A DNA stretch of 64,000 nt. It comes from an uncultured Gammaproteobacteria bacterium (GTDB taxonomy: Bacteria; Pseudomonadota; Gammaproteobacteria; PS1; Pseudothioglobaceae). Of the stretch, positions 20,154 to 31,228 are shown one piece after another. Location: NCBI GenBank assembly GCA_902556205.1, contig CACDVH010000004.1, positions 1-64,000 on the forward strand, in the 5' to 3' direction. The position numbers and the translations under genes were made by a program. The notes under the pieces are model-generated. The model saw nothing but the letters and a program-made list of their open reading frames with translations. It had not been told where the DNA came from and did not search any database. Numbering within the stretch: position 1 is the stretch's first letter; each line of letters begins with the position of its first letter.

Positions 20154-20915
20154 ATGGATATTGCAAACTTATCATTAGAAATTCTAGCATTCTTATTCTT
20201 AGTTGGTGCAATAGCGGGCTTTCTGGATACGCTTGTTGGTGGAGGGGGCTTGCTGGCAGTTCCAGCACTCTTATTGAGTGGCATTCCGCCCATCTATGTT
20301 CTTGGAACGAATAAGTTTCAAGGCAGCATGGGTACAGGCATTGCGACCTTTTTATTATTTCGAAAAAAAAAGTTAGAATGGCAAATGGTCAAAAAATTAA
20401 TGATTGCCTCTTTCATTGGTTCGGTTATAGGCGGCATCATTGTTCAGTTTGTTGACACTGAGATCCTCTCTTTTGTAATACCAGTTATCCTAGTTTTTAT
20501 AGCGATTTATTTTATTATTTCTCCAAAACCTAAAGTGATGAATTCAAGTCCAAAGTCTAATAAGAGGTTTGAATCCTATGCTGTCCCAGGCGTGGGATTT
20601 TATGATGGAATGTTTGGTCCAGGTGCTGGATCTTTTTTTGTGATGACAGGAGTGATGCTTAAAAAACTTGAAATTATCGAAGCTACAATATTGGCAAAGC
20701 CACTTAACTTTGCATCCAATATTGCTGGCTTTATAGTTTTTTTTGTATTTGGACACATCGCCTTTATTATAGGTTTGATTATGATGCTGGGACAATTAAT
20801 AGGGTCATTTGCTGGAACTCATTACTTGCTGAAAGCCAATCCCAAAGTTATTAGAGCTTTAGTTGTTATTTCTTCTTTGTCGATGCTAGCGAAGTATGTC
20901 GATTCTCTAATTTGA
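20154..20915 (+). CDS. TSUP family (TauE/SafE) membrane exporter
   Basis: AGFLDTLVGGGGLLAVPALLLSGIPPIYVLGTNKFQGSMGT hallmark; ATG at 20154 preferred. Confidence 0.9.
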   Translation: MDIANLSLEILAFLFLVGAIAGFLDTLVGGGGLLAVPALLLSGIPPIYVLGTNKFQGSMGTGIATFLLFRKKKLEWQMVKKLMIASFIGSVIGGIIVQFVDTEILSFVIPVILVFIAIYFIISPKPKVMNSSPKSNKRFESYAVPGVGFYDGMFGPGAGSFFVMTGVMLKKLEIIEATILAKPLNFASNIAGFIVFFVFGHIAFIIGLIMMLGQLIGSFAGTHYLLKANPKVIRALVVISSLSMLAKYVDSLI

Positions 20916-20946
20916 GGAAAATAATTAAATTCATTTAAAGGCAAGT

Positions 20947-21990
20947 CTAATCATTATTATTGGGTAATTCAAATTGAGTTTCAAAGTGTTTCCATTCGAA
21001 ACGCTCAGGGTAATTCCTTCTGTAATTTTCAAAATTAGAAATATCTTTGATTGCTTCATTATCATCCCTGAATGAGTAAATTGAATTTAGTGTGTCATGT
21101 AGGTTCTCATCATTGATCAATCTTAATTCTGGATTAATGAGGCTTTCTATTTTGTCATTCATAGGTTTTTTTAAGGACTTACAAAGTTCTTTATAGATCA
21201 TAAAACTTCCCATAAATTTAGCATCAATTGAGTGACCAGCAATATGAGGGGTGGCCCAGTAGGCTGATTTTTGAAGAGTAGGGTTAATATTGGGTTCATT
21301 TTCCCAGCAGTCAATTATGTTTGCTTTTGTAGGAGTTATTTTCCAAATTAATTCGTTAATGATGCCACCTCTTGCAGCATTAATGATTATTGCATCCTTT
21401 TTAATATGATTGAAGTTATGACTATTTAAAAGGTTATGGGTAGAATAAATTCCAGAGAAAGTCAAAGGAGTATGAAACGTTACTATATCTGCTCCCAGTG
21501 CCTCTTCAAGAGAAACAAAGTGTTCACTTCCTTCTCTAGACTCTCGAGGCGGATCATTGAGTAATGTTTTTATTCCAAGCTGCTTGGCTTTGAGGTCAAG
21601 CCTTCTGCCTACGTTACCCACGCCAATGATGCCAAGTGTTCGACCAGATAATTTGAAGTTATAGTCGTGTGATAAATTTGCGATTGCACTGATAACATAC
21701 TCTGCGACAGCATTTGCATTGCAGCCTTGGGCAGATGAGAGAGTTATAGCATTATCTTCAAGGTAGAGTTGATCTATGTGGTCTAAACCCGCTACAGTAG
21801 ATCCAACAAACTGAATTTTAGAATTCCTAAGAAGCTCTTCATCAACTCTTGTTCTGGATCTGACTATTAATGCATCACAATCCTGAAGACTTTCATTGCT
21901 TATTTGTCTTCCAGGAAGAGTAACTACCTCTCCAAACTCAGAAAAAATTTGATCAAAGCCCCATACTGCATCATCAATCATTAATTTCAC
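20947..21990 (-). CDS. pdxB: 4-phosphoerythronate dehydrogenase
   Basis: D-isomer 2-hydroxyacid DH; VGSTVAGLDHID, LGIIGVGNVGRRL, ATPHIAGHSIDAKFMG (PdxB-type). Confidence 0.9.
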   Translation of the reverse strand: MKLMIDDAVWGFDQIFSEFGEVVTLPGRQISNESLQDCDALIVRSRTRVDEELLRNSKIQFVGSTVAGLDHIDQLYLEDNAITLSSAQGCNANAVAEYVISAIANLSHDYNFKLSGRTLGIIGVGNVGRRLDLKAKQLGIKTLLNDPPRESREGSEHFVSLEEALGADIVTFHTPLTFSGIYSTHNLLNSHNFNHIKKDAIIINAARGGIINELIWKITPTKANIIDCWENEPNINPTLQKSAYWATPHIAGHSIDAKFMGSFMIYKELCKSLKKPMNDKIESLINPELRLINDENLHDTLNSIYSFRDDNEAIKDISNFENYRRNYPERFEWKHFETQFELPNNND

Positions 21991-22658
21991 AAGGGTAAGC
22001 TCCAGTCAATCAATTCCTGGTTGGAAGATTTGAGGTAGTTATTCGTTTTTGAAAAATGTTTACAACCCAAGAAACCTTTATGGGCAGAGAATGGAGAGGG
22101 GTGAGCAGCACTAAGAATTAAATGCTTATTACTATCAATTAATTCAGTTTTTTTGTTTGCGTAGGCGCCCCAAAGTAAAAATACTAAATTAGATTTCTTT
22201 TCATTTAGCAGTTTTATAACATGATCTGTAAACACTTCCCAGCCCTGGTTCGCGTGAGAAGCAGGAGAGTTCTTTTCAACTGTGAGAACGCTATTTAAAA
22301 GTAAAACTCCTTGCTTTGCCCAATTTTCGAGGTGACCATGTCCTGGATTTTTAAAATCAACATCATCTTGATCAAGCTCCTTATAAATATTTCTAAGTGA
22401 CGGCGGAACAGCTATTCCCTTTGGAACAGAAAAGCTTAACCCTTCTGCCTGACCCTCTCCATGATAAGGGTCTTGTCCAAGAATGACAACCCTGGTAGAG
22501 CTAAAACTTGAGTATTCAAAGGCTTTAAACCATGTTCCCCGAGGAGGGAAAATTTCATAATCAACTCTGGAGTTGAGAAATGATAATAAAGAGTCAAAAT
22601 AATCCTTATTTTTTTCTTCTGTTAAGTAAGGAGCCCAGTCGCCAATATCTTGAGTCAT
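21987..22658 (-). CDS. ung: Uracil-DNA glycosylase
   Basis: VVILGQDPYHGEGQAEGLSFSVP, HPSPFSAHKGFLG. Confidence 0.96.
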   Translation of the reverse strand: MTQDIGDWAPYLTEEKNKDYFDSLLSFLNSRVDYEIFPPRGTWFKAFEYSSFSSTRVVILGQDPYHGEGQAEGLSFSVPKGIAVPPSLRNIYKELDQDDVDFKNPGHGHLENWAKQGVLLLNSVLTVEKNSPASHANQGWEVFTDHVIKLLNEKKSNLVFLLWGAYANKKTELIDSNKHLILSAAHPSPFSAHKGFLGCKHFSKTNNYLKSSNQELIDWSLPL

Positions 22659-22797
22659 ATTATTTTATTGGTAGATTAACTTTTTTGAAGTAATTATAAA
22701 ATTGCATTTGAAAGCCATAAAATATATTATGTCCTTAAGTGATGTGCAAATTAATTTGCAAGTTTAAATAACATTTATATTATATCAAGGATTGGTA

Positions 22798-23454
22798 ATG
22801 ACTGATTGGATCAGTAGATGGGAGAGTAACAGAATTGGTTGGCATGCAGAGCAGGTCAACAGGCATCTAGTTCAATATTATGATAGATTTGACTTGTCAG
22901 CTGAAGGAACTATCTTTGTTCCTCTATGTGGTAAATCAAATGATATGCGTTTCCTTCTTGAGAAGGATTTAAAAGTCATTGGCGTTGAGATGAGTAATAT
23001 TGCTATTGAGCAATTTTTTTCAGAAAATCATCTAGATTATATTGTATCCGACGTAGATAAATTTACCCTTTATGAAGGTGCTAGAATTAAGCTCTATTGC
23101 GGTGATTTTTTTGATTTAAAGGTAAAACATTTAGAGAATGTTAGGGCTATATACGACCGGGCATCATTGATTGCTTTGAATGAAGACTTAAGACAAAAAT
23201 ATGCCAAACATTTAAGTGATATAATAGAATTTGATGCTAGGATATTGCTCTTAACTTTATTCTACCCTCAGCATCAAAAATCTGGCCCACCTTTTGCAGT
23301 AAGCAAAGAAGAGGTTGGTCAATTATTTAATGGTTCATTTGATATTCAAGAATTGCATTGTATTGAAGATATTGAAAATGAGCCGATGTTCCAAAATCTT
23401 GGAGTAGATTTTGTTGAAAAAGCAGTGTATTTGCTGCAAAAAGTGAGAATGTGA
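22798..23454 (+). CDS. tpm: Thiopurine S-methyltransferase family
   Basis: WISRWESNRIGWHAEQVN, PLCGKSNDMRFLLEKDLKVIGVEMS; ATG at 22798. Confidence 0.88.
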   Translation: MTDWISRWESNRIGWHAEQVNRHLVQYYDRFDLSAEGTIFVPLCGKSNDMRFLLEKDLKVIGVEMSNIAIEQFFSENHLDYIVSDVDKFTLYEGARIKLYCGDFFDLKVKHLENVRAIYDRASLIALNEDLRQKYAKHLSDIIEFDARILLLTLFYPQHQKSGPPFAVSKEEVGQLFNGSFDIQELHCIEDIENEPMFQNLGVDFVEKAVYLLQKVRM

Positions 23455-23759
23455 TGGCAAAAAAAATGACGGGCATAGTCGCCCAATTTGGTACTAAAGG
23501 ATATGGGTTTATTACAGGTGATGATGGAGAGAAATACTTTGTTCATCAAAAAAATGTTTTTAATAAGTCTCGCCTAAGAAGTGACACCAGAGTTAAGTTT
23601 AAAGTTGAAACCTCTGAAAAAGGTCTCGTTGCAGTTGACGTTAAATTAGAGAAAATAGTTGAAGAGTCTGCACCACTAACTGACAATGATATTAAAGCAA
23701 TGTTTGGTGTTTTGCTAGTTTTCCAGATTATTATCGCGTACTTTGTATTTTTTGGATAA
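23451..23759 (+). CDS. Cold-shock domain protein with C-terminal TM helix
   Basis: GIVAQFGTKGYGFITGDDGEKYFVHQKNV CSD motif; C-terminal hydrophobic segment FGVLLVFQIIIAYFVFFG. Confidence 0.85.
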   Translation: MMAKKMTGIVAQFGTKGYGFITGDDGEKYFVHQKNVFNKSRLRSDTRVKFKVETSEKGLVAVDVKLEKIVEESAPLTDNDIKAMFGVLLVFQIIIAYFVFFG

Positions 23760-24368
23760 ATGAAAAAACTACTAGTCTTAGGCTTACTTGTTGCAATTTC
23801 AATTTCTGGTTGTCTTTCCACGCCTGCAAGAGAGGTAATAAATATCTGTACCTTGCTTGATGAAAAGGTTAGTTGGTATCGTGCAGCAAAATTGAGCGAA
23901 GAAAAATGGAAGGTACCAATGCACTTGCAAATGGCCATTATTCATCAAGAGTCGCGCTTTGCATCAAGAGCTAAACCACCTCGTAATAAGATCTTCGGAT
24001 TTATACCAGGATCAAGGCCAACAGATTCATACGGTTACACTCAAGCTAAAAAAGCAACATGGGAGTGGTATCAACTTAAAACTGGAAAAAATGATGCACG
24101 AAGGGATAACTTTGCTGATGCTATAGATTTTGTTGGATGGTATGCTAACCAATCAAACCTCAGATCCAAGATCAGCAAGTCAGATGCTTATCGTCAATAT
24201 CTAGCTTATCACGAAGGGCATGGAGGCTACAATAAAAAGAGCTATGAAAAGAAAGATTGGCTTGTCTCTATAGCTAAGAAGGTTGAGAACAAGTCAAATA
24301 CCTATAAATCTCAGTTATCTCAGTGTAGAGAGCAACTCGATAGCAATAGAATCTGGACGTTGTTCTAA
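23760..24368 (+). CDS. Lytic transglycosylase-like lipoprotein
   Basis: Lipobox ISGC; IIHQESRF...SYGYTQAKKATWEWY, YHEGHGGYNKKSY SLT-like. Confidence 0.75.
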   Translation: MKKLLVLGLLVAISISGCLSTPAREVINICTLLDEKVSWYRAAKLSEEKWKVPMHLQMAIIHQESRFASRAKPPRNKIFGFIPGSRPTDSYGYTQAKKATWEWYQLKTGKNDARRDNFADAIDFVGWYANQSNLRSKISKSDAYRQYLAYHEGHGGYNKKSYEKKDWLVSIAKKVENKSNTYKSQLSQCREQLDSNRIWTLF

Positions 24369-24476
24369 TAAATATTTCTTGATTTTCTTTAACTCTTTAA
24401 AAGCCTTTCAAAATTTAGCAAGCTTTTGAATTCTTAAATATTAAGCTTCCGAAGATTACTGATTAAAATCGTATTA

Positions 24477-26192
24477 TCAGCTTTGTTGTTGCGTTAATTT
24501 TAGATATTCGCTAGATGACTTTATGAGATCTTCATGTTTTCCTTGTTCAATAATTTCTCCATCTTTTAATACAATAATTCTGTCTGCGCTTTTAATGGTG
24601 CTAAGGCGATGCGCAATGATAATCGTGGTTCTGTCTTTTTGCATTTTATTGATTGCTGACTGAACAAGTTTTTCAGTTGCAGAGTCTAATGCTGAAGTTG
24701 CCTCATCAAGTATTAAAACTGGACTATCTTTTGCGATAGCTCTAGCTATAGAGAGTCTTTGTCTTTGCCCACCTGAGAGAGTGACGCCATCTTCACCAAT
24801 TTCGGAATCATACTTATTATCAAGTTTATCTATGAACTCTTTAGAATTAGAAATTTCTGCAGCATCTATGATGGTTTTCATAGATAACTCCTTTTTCTTT
24901 CCAAATGCAATATTTCCACTAATGGAATCGTTGAAAAGACGTACATTTTGATCTACAAGAGAAAATTGAGATCTATAAGATTCAAGTTCAAAGCTGCTGA
25001 TATCTTTATTATTTATCAAGATATTGCCATCATTTAGATTATAAAAACGCAATAGAAGATTTACTAAAGTTGTTTTACCACTTCCAGTAGGCCCTACAAG
25101 TGCTATTGTTTCACCTTGCTTAATATTTAAATTTATATTTTTTAATGAAGGGCTATTGTCGGTGTATGAAAAATTTACATCTTGAAATGAAATATCTCCT
25201 TCAATTTCTCCAAGTAAATCATGACCCAAGTTTTCTTCAGACTTTTCATCAATTAGTCCAAAAACGCTTCTTCCAGCCACAACTGCTTGTTGCAGTGGTT
25301 TGTTTATGTTAATCAAAGTTTTTGCCGGCTTTATCAGCATTCCCATTGCAGTGAAGTAGGCTAGAAAATCACCAGCACTCATTATTAATTTGGTTGAAGA
25401 GAGGTAAACCACAAGGGCTAAAGAAAGGCCAATAAGAATATTTACAATTGAAGTATTTAAACCCGCTGCTAAATCAACTTTAAACCATTGTTGACGAATT
25501 ATATTAATAATCTTGTTAAATTTATTGCGCTCACTAGATTGAGCATGGTAAATTTTGATTAAGTCACTTCCAGAAATATTCTCATCCAATATATGTGTAA
25601 GTTTCCCCATTGAGTCTTGAACTTTCTTTGAAGCATCTCTTATACGTTTTGTTGAAAGCTTAACGGCAAAATAAACTAATGGAAGAAGAATAACTAAGAT
25701 AACACTTAGAGATAGGTTTTTATAAAACAAATAGCATGTTAAGATAATTACTGTGATAGAGGATTTAATAAAGTCAAGCCAAATCGTTGAAGCGGCTTCT
25801 GAAATCTGTTCTACATCAAAGGTCAGTTTTGAAAGAGTTTGGCCGGTTGTATTTTTGTCAAAATATGCCTTTGGAAGTGAAATAAGCTTTGAAAACATAT
25901 CCACTCTCAAGTCAAGAATAACTTTATTTGAAATCCATGAACCTGAGCCTAACGCAACTAGTGTTGATAAAGCACTTATAGCAATAGTTCCAAATAGAAG
26001 AATTGAATAAAATCTTGCAGTTTTATCCGATCTATCAGACCCAAACAAAGTATCAACTATTTGACCTGTAATTTCTGGAATTGCAGTCTCTAAAGCTGTT
26101 GCGAAAACCATCAAAATTGAAGTAATAATAAGCTTTCCTATATGACTCTTAAGATATGGAAAGAGTCTATTTACAAATTGTCTAAAACTCAT
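24477..26192 (-). CDS. msbA: ABC transporter, ATPase+permease (MsbA-like lipid A exporter)
   Basis: Walker A GPTGSGKTT, LSGGQRQRLSIARAI signature, VLILDEATSALD; ATG at 26192 preferred to track start. Confidence 0.82.
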   Translation of the reverse strand: MSFRQFVNRLFPYLKSHIGKLIITSILMVFATALETAIPEITGQIVDTLFGSDRSDKTARFYSILLFGTIAISALSTLVALGSGSWISNKVILDLRVDMFSKLISLPKAYFDKNTTGQTLSKLTFDVEQISEAASTIWLDFIKSSITVIILTCYLFYKNLSLSVILVILLPLVYFAVKLSTKRIRDASKKVQDSMGKLTHILDENISGSDLIKIYHAQSSERNKFNKIINIIRQQWFKVDLAAGLNTSIVNILIGLSLALVVYLSSTKLIMSAGDFLAYFTAMGMLIKPAKTLININKPLQQAVVAGRSVFGLIDEKSEENLGHDLLGEIEGDISFQDVNFSYTDNSPSLKNINLNIKQGETIALVGPTGSGKTTLVNLLLRFYNLNDGNILINNKDISSFELESYRSQFSLVDQNVRLFNDSISGNIAFGKKKELSMKTIIDAAEISNSKEFIDKLDNKYDSEIGEDGVTLSGGQRQRLSIARAIAKDSPVLILDEATSALDSATEKLVQSAINKMQKDRTTIIIAHRLSTIKSADRIIVLKDGEIIEQGKHEDLIKSSSEYLKLTQQQS

Positions 26193-26265
26193 CATGACTA
26201 GTTTGATTGGATGTGCCCATATTCTACACAAATTTGTGTATCATAGCTATTTCAAACTTTGTTAG

Positions 26266-27906
<1,641 letters not shown>

Positions 27907-27939
27907 GTTAATAAATCTCTTGGTTTTATAATCTGAATT

Positions 27940-29184
27940 ATGTCTTTGAAAACAACAGACATTACAGTTTTGGGGGGAGGCGTCATAGGCCGCTCAATCG
28001 CATTAAGACTACTTAATGCAGGAAGAGAGGTTGTTTTAATTGACCCCGAGGAGCCTGGCACTGGAACTTCATTTGGTAATGCTGGTACAGTTGCAGAATA
28101 CGCTGTCCTGCCGGTTGGATCCCCAGACATTATTAGACAGCTACCTTCACTGCTATTCAATAAGAATAGTCCTATAGCAATCAAACGATCGGCAATTCTA
28201 TCCTTATGCCCTTGGCTACTAAGATTTTTATATCAATCAATGCCCAAGAACGCTGCAAGAAATGCTCAAGCGATTACCTCATTACTGCAAGGTTCAAGAA
28301 GTCGATGGGAAGAGTTATCCTCTCAAATTGGAGGTGAATCTCTCTTAAAAATAGATGGCAATATCTATCTTTACCCTAATGAGGAGCTTTTAGGGCATGG
28401 AAAAAGAGATATGAATAAAAGGAGGGAGCTTGGCCTGAATGCAGAGATTTTAAATCTTGATGAGCTTAAAAAGCTGGAGCCAAATCTCAATTTATCTCAG
28501 GGCGGTGCCTTTTACTTTCCGGATGGCGCCTATATGAGTGACCCTGGAAAAATGGTCAAGCTAATTTTAGATGCATCAATAAATAAGGGTTGTCAGATCA
28601 TAAATAAAGCTGCATCAAGAATTGAGAGAACTGGTGATGGAATCAAAGTTCATCTTGATAATGAGTCAACGATGATGACTAAACAGTTGGTGGTTGCAGC
28701 AGGGGCTTACTCTAAAAAATTTGCTCAACAAGCAGGAGATAAAATTCCACTGGATGCAGAGCGTGGATATCATGTTGAGTACGATATGGATGAGCCTCTC
28801 CTCAATAGGCCATGCTGCTATGCTGCAGGAGGTTTTTACATGTCTCCAATGACAGATAGGCTAAGAGTAGTTGGAACTGTTGAGCTTGGCGGCTTGAGTC
28901 CTAAAATTTCACAACACCGAATTAAACACCTAGAGAAGGGCGCTGGAATTTTTTTTCCAAAACTTGGCAAGCCAAAAAGGACATGGCTTGGCTTCCGACC
29001 CTCAATCCCTGATAGTAGGCCGGTGATTTCCCAGTCAAGCAAAGGAAATGATATCGTTTATGCCTTTGGACATGGCCATATAGGACTCACCTTGGCACCC
29101 ATTACAGCAGAAATTGTAGAGACAATTTTGACAAAGACTAAAGCTCCAATATCAATATCTGATTTCTCTGCAATCAGGTTTTAG
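27940..29184 (+). CDS. FAD-dependent oxidoreductase, D-amino-acid dehydrogenase (DadA)-like
   Basis: GGGVIGRSIALRLLNAGREVVLID dinucleotide fold; AERGYHVEY; FGHGHIGLTLAPITAEIV. Confidence 0.85.
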   Translation: MSLKTTDITVLGGGVIGRSIALRLLNAGREVVLIDPEEPGTGTSFGNAGTVAEYAVLPVGSPDIIRQLPSLLFNKNSPIAIKRSAILSLCPWLLRFLYQSMPKNAARNAQAITSLLQGSRSRWEELSSQIGGESLLKIDGNIYLYPNEELLGHGKRDMNKRRELGLNAEILNLDELKKLEPNLNLSQGGAFYFPDGAYMSDPGKMVKLILDASINKGCQIINKAASRIERTGDGIKVHLDNESTMMTKQLVVAAGAYSKKFAQQAGDKIPLDAERGYHVEYDMDEPLLNRPCCYAAGGFYMSPMTDRLRVVGTVELGGLSPKISQHRIKHLEKGAGIFFPKLGKPKRTWLGFRPSIPDSRPVISQSSKGNDIVYAFGHGHIGLTLAPITAEIVETILTKTKAPISISDFSAIRF

Positions 29185-29198
29185 TTTTATTTTCTGAA

Positions 29199-30590
29199 CT
29201 ACTTCTTTTTTACAAATTTCATGAGGCGCCTTTTCTTTTGAATTTGGCGCGCAGAGAGGACATTTTTTTTATCTTTGAATGGGTTGTCACCGCTCTTGAA
29301 GTTGATTTTGATGGGAGTATTAGTAAGTTTGAGAGAAGTGGTAAAGAAATTCATTAAAAAGCGTTCATAGCTCTTAGGCACATTTTGAACGTGATTTCCA
29401 TGGAACATGAGCGTTGGAGGAAATACATCAGTTTGATTCACAAACTTCAGGCGAAGTCTCCTTCCTGCAACTGGCGGCGGTTGATGCGAGTTATTTGCTT
29501 GCTCTAAGATTTTATTTAGAAGTGATGTTGGGTATCTTTTGCCTGCATGCTCATAAGACCTTTTGATAGGCTCAAATAATTTTCCAACACCAGACCCATG
29601 AAGCGCTGAAATAAAGTGAATGGAGGCATAACTGACGAAAGAGAGCTTTATATCGAGTTTTCTTTTGACTTCATTTTTTTGATATTCATCTAACCCATCC
29701 CATTTATTGACCACTATGAGCAAAGCGCGACCTTTATCAGCTATCATTCCTAGTAGAGTAGCATCCTGTTCAGTTACGCCTTCATGAGCATCCAAAACTA
29801 AAATCACAACATGTGAGACCTCTAAGGCGCTGATTGCTTTAATGATGCTAAATTTTTCTATTTTTTCATCAACGCTTCGCTTCCTTCGAATACCTGCAGT
29901 ATCGATAAGCGTATATTGCCCTCCTTCTCTCTCAAAAGGTATGAATATGCTGTCTCGGGTTGTTCCAGGCAGGTCAACTGACAAAACTCTTTCTTCACCT
30001 AAAATGCGATTGATTAGAGTTGATTTGCCTACATTTGGCCTTCCTAATACGGCAACAGCAATCCCGTCAATGTCTTGCTCTTCTGAGTCAGTTGCCTCGG
30101 GTATTAGGGGTAATGTTTTTTCAATTAGATCTTGGATGCCTTGGTTGTGTTCAGCTGAAATTAGGGTAGGTTCTCCCAATCCAAGTTCATAAAATTCGGA
30201 TGCTGCACTCAGATTCAGCCCCTCTGCCTTGTTACAAACCAAGATTATATTTTTTTTGAGCTTTCTGAGCTGACTAGATATATCTAGGTCTAGAGCTGTA
30301 ACACCATCTTTGTTGCTGACAATAAAATAAATGACATCGGACTCATGAAGTGCACTCAAAACTTGGTTTTGAATACCTGAATCGATCACCGAGTCTTCAT
30401 TCGTAAGGCCACCCGTATCAACAATAGTGCAGGGACGCTCCTCCTCTAGCTTAATGTTTGCATACTGACGATCACGCGTCAGGCCTTCATAATCCGAAAC
30501 CAGCGCCTGACGAGAATTGCTGAGACGATTAAACAGCGTCGATTTACCGACGTTAGGCCTTCCGATCAATGAGATGATAGGATAGCTCAC
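29199..30590 (-). CDS. der: Ribosome biogenesis GTPase Der
   Basis: Two GTPase domains each with GRPNVGKSTL; NKWDG; KH-like C-term. Confidence 0.97.
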   Translation of the reverse strand: MSYPIISLIGRPNVGKSTLFNRLSNSRQALVSDYEGLTRDRQYANIKLEEERPCTIVDTGGLTNEDSVIDSGIQNQVLSALHESDVIYFIVSNKDGVTALDLDISSQLRKLKKNIILVCNKAEGLNLSAASEFYELGLGEPTLISAEHNQGIQDLIEKTLPLIPEATDSEEQDIDGIAVAVLGRPNVGKSTLINRILGEERVLSVDLPGTTRDSIFIPFEREGGQYTLIDTAGIRRKRSVDEKIEKFSIIKAISALEVSHVVILVLDAHEGVTEQDATLLGMIADKGRALLIVVNKWDGLDEYQKNEVKRKLDIKLSFVSYASIHFISALHGSGVGKLFEPIKRSYEHAGKRYPTSLLNKILEQANNSHQPPPVAGRRLRLKFVNQTDVFPPTLMFHGNHVQNVPKSYERFLMNFFTTSLKLTNTPIKINFKSGDNPFKDKKNVLSARQIQKKRRLMKFVKKK

Positions 30591-30610
30591 AATTGTTAAC
30601 CTACAATGAT

Positions 30611-31228
30611 TTAATTCAGATCGTCAAGTTTGATCTGAATGAGTTGTGATAAGCTTGAATTATCAGTAATGTTTTCAATTGCAAGAGTGTAACTATTTCT
30701 TGCCTCTTCATTATTACCGAGATCCAAATATACATCACCAGCCAGGTTATAAAATAAACCTGAAAACCCGTTAGCATTTTCCATATTCAGAACAGCTAGA
30801 GCTTCTTCATGCTGCCCAAGCTCTAAAAAGAGCGAAGCTGTTCGAAGGCTTGCAGTTGATGCAATGACAGAATTCTCTCGACTCATTAAAGGCTCTAAAG
30901 CATCCAGTGCGAGTGAGTAGTTTCCAGCATCAAACAAATATTTAGCCATTACTAGAGTTCCTTGGTCCGCATATGAACTGGACGGGTGATCTTTGATTAA
31001 TTTGTCATAAGCACCTACATTGGCAGAATCTGAGGCATAGCTTAAATATAATGCTCTGGCATTTAAGGCTTGACTATCTTGGTAATCAACATATGCATTC
31101 CATCCAAATATCCCTGCAAGTCCAAGAACCGCACCTGCAATTATTTGTTTGCCGTTGGAATCCCACCACTTTTTTAATTTATCAACTTGCTCTTCTTCCG
31201 AATCGCTAATTTCTATAAAGTTTTTCAT
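30611..31228 (-). CDS. YfgM-like tetratricopeptide protein (ancillary SecYEG translocon subunit)
   Basis: EEEQVDKLKKWWDSNGKQIIAGAVLGLAGIFGWNAY; located between der and hisS as is common (bamB absent here). Confidence 0.85.
   Translation of the reverse strand: MKNFIEISDSEEEQVDKLKKWWDSNGKQIIAGAVLGLAGIFGWNAYVDYQDSQALNARALYLSYASDSANVGAYDKLIKDHPSSSYADQGTLVMAKYLFDAGNYSLALDALEPLMSRENSVIASTASLRTASLFLELGQHEEALAVLNMENANGFSGLFYNLAGDVYLDLGNNEEARNSYTLAIENITDNSSLSQLIQIKLDDLN

Noticed and set aside
24369-24476. Bidirectional terminator between lipoprotein and msbA-like genes (AAAAGC...GCTTTT)
   Set aside because: Stem is short and the loop long; not distinguishable from AT-rich background by eye.
29842-30192. 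116-aa plus-strand ORF
   Set aside because: Antisense to der; mirror of conserved GTPase codons.
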